Positions 63,958 through 64,000 of a stretch of DNA of 64,000 nucleotides are shown in pieces. The stretch comes from Oreohelix idahoensis (Eukaryota > Mollusca > Gastropoda > Stylommatophora > Oreohelicidae), in the NCBI GenBank assembly GCA_024509875.1, contig JAMPIV010015257.1, positions 186,001-250,000 of the forward strand. Reading direction: 5' to 3'. A program made the position numbers and the translations under genes. A model generated the notes under the pieces. It searched no databases and had not been told where the DNA came from. It saw only the letters and a list, made by a program, of their open reading frames with translations. How positions within the stretch are numbered: the stretch's first letter is position 1; every line of letters starts with the position of its first letter.

Positions 63958-64000
63958 ACTACTTAGTTGTTCCTCTTCTACCATGAGGTGTAGAGGTTTG
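63958..64000 (-). repeat. LINE-D 3' end, cut by window end
   Basis: The reverse complement reads caaacctctacacctcatgg..aggaacaactaagta, the last bases of LINE-D. The rest lies beyond the window. Confidence 0.8.

Overview
This is animal nuclear DNA, not bacterial. There are spliced exons with consensus GT/AG borders, no operons, and dense nested retrotransposons and DNA transposons on both strands. The LINE, mariner, hAT and piggyBac-like families and the tRNA-derived SINEs fit an invertebrate; I lean to a lophotrochozoan such as a mollusc, but this is an impression and no rRNA or mitochondrial marker is present.

One host gene is visible. It is on the plus strand, in eight short coding exons between 21632 and 63336. 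All seven introns keep the reading frame. The exons total 756 bases and encode a predicted protein of 251 residues that resembles the testis-expressed protein 47 (TEX47) family. The gene is spread over 41.7 kb because its introns are filled with transposons.

Layout. 1-21390 is intergenic repeat DNA. It holds LINE 3' fragments (884-2897), a decayed hAT inside a LINE (3187-7440), fragments of an RNase H-bearing LINE family (here J2) on both strands (8020-21390), two copies of one 1.6-kb internally deleted transposon (13124-14723 and 16763-18405), a terminal piece of an LTR element (15065-15783) and a 5'-inverted LINE of a second family, J1 (18756-20968). Introns 1-2 (21731-26368) carry SINE pieces and a reverse-strand LINE-A. 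Intron 3 (26476-41038) carries a tRNA-derived SINE, two small hATs each hit by the same short retroelement, and an LTR retrotransposon (29875-38684) whose integrase gene is split by a near-complete 5.5-kb LINE J1 (31977-37489). Intron 4 (41152-47126) carries LINE ends, two minisatellites, a mariner and a 479-base retro-insertion. Intron 5 (47281-55497) carries four LINE pieces, including a second clear 5' inversion at 50397-52812. Intron 7 (55970-63292) carries a tandem duplication, a LINE-D copy and an 885-base piggyBac-like MITE inside that LINE.

The mobile elements work on one another rather than with the gene. Target-site duplications date many insertions relative to each other, and several short elements look like internally deleted derivatives that depend on the longer LINEs here. 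The labels LINE-A, B, D, E, F, J1, J2 and SINE-B, SINE-C are local names for sequence-related groups in this window, not database names.
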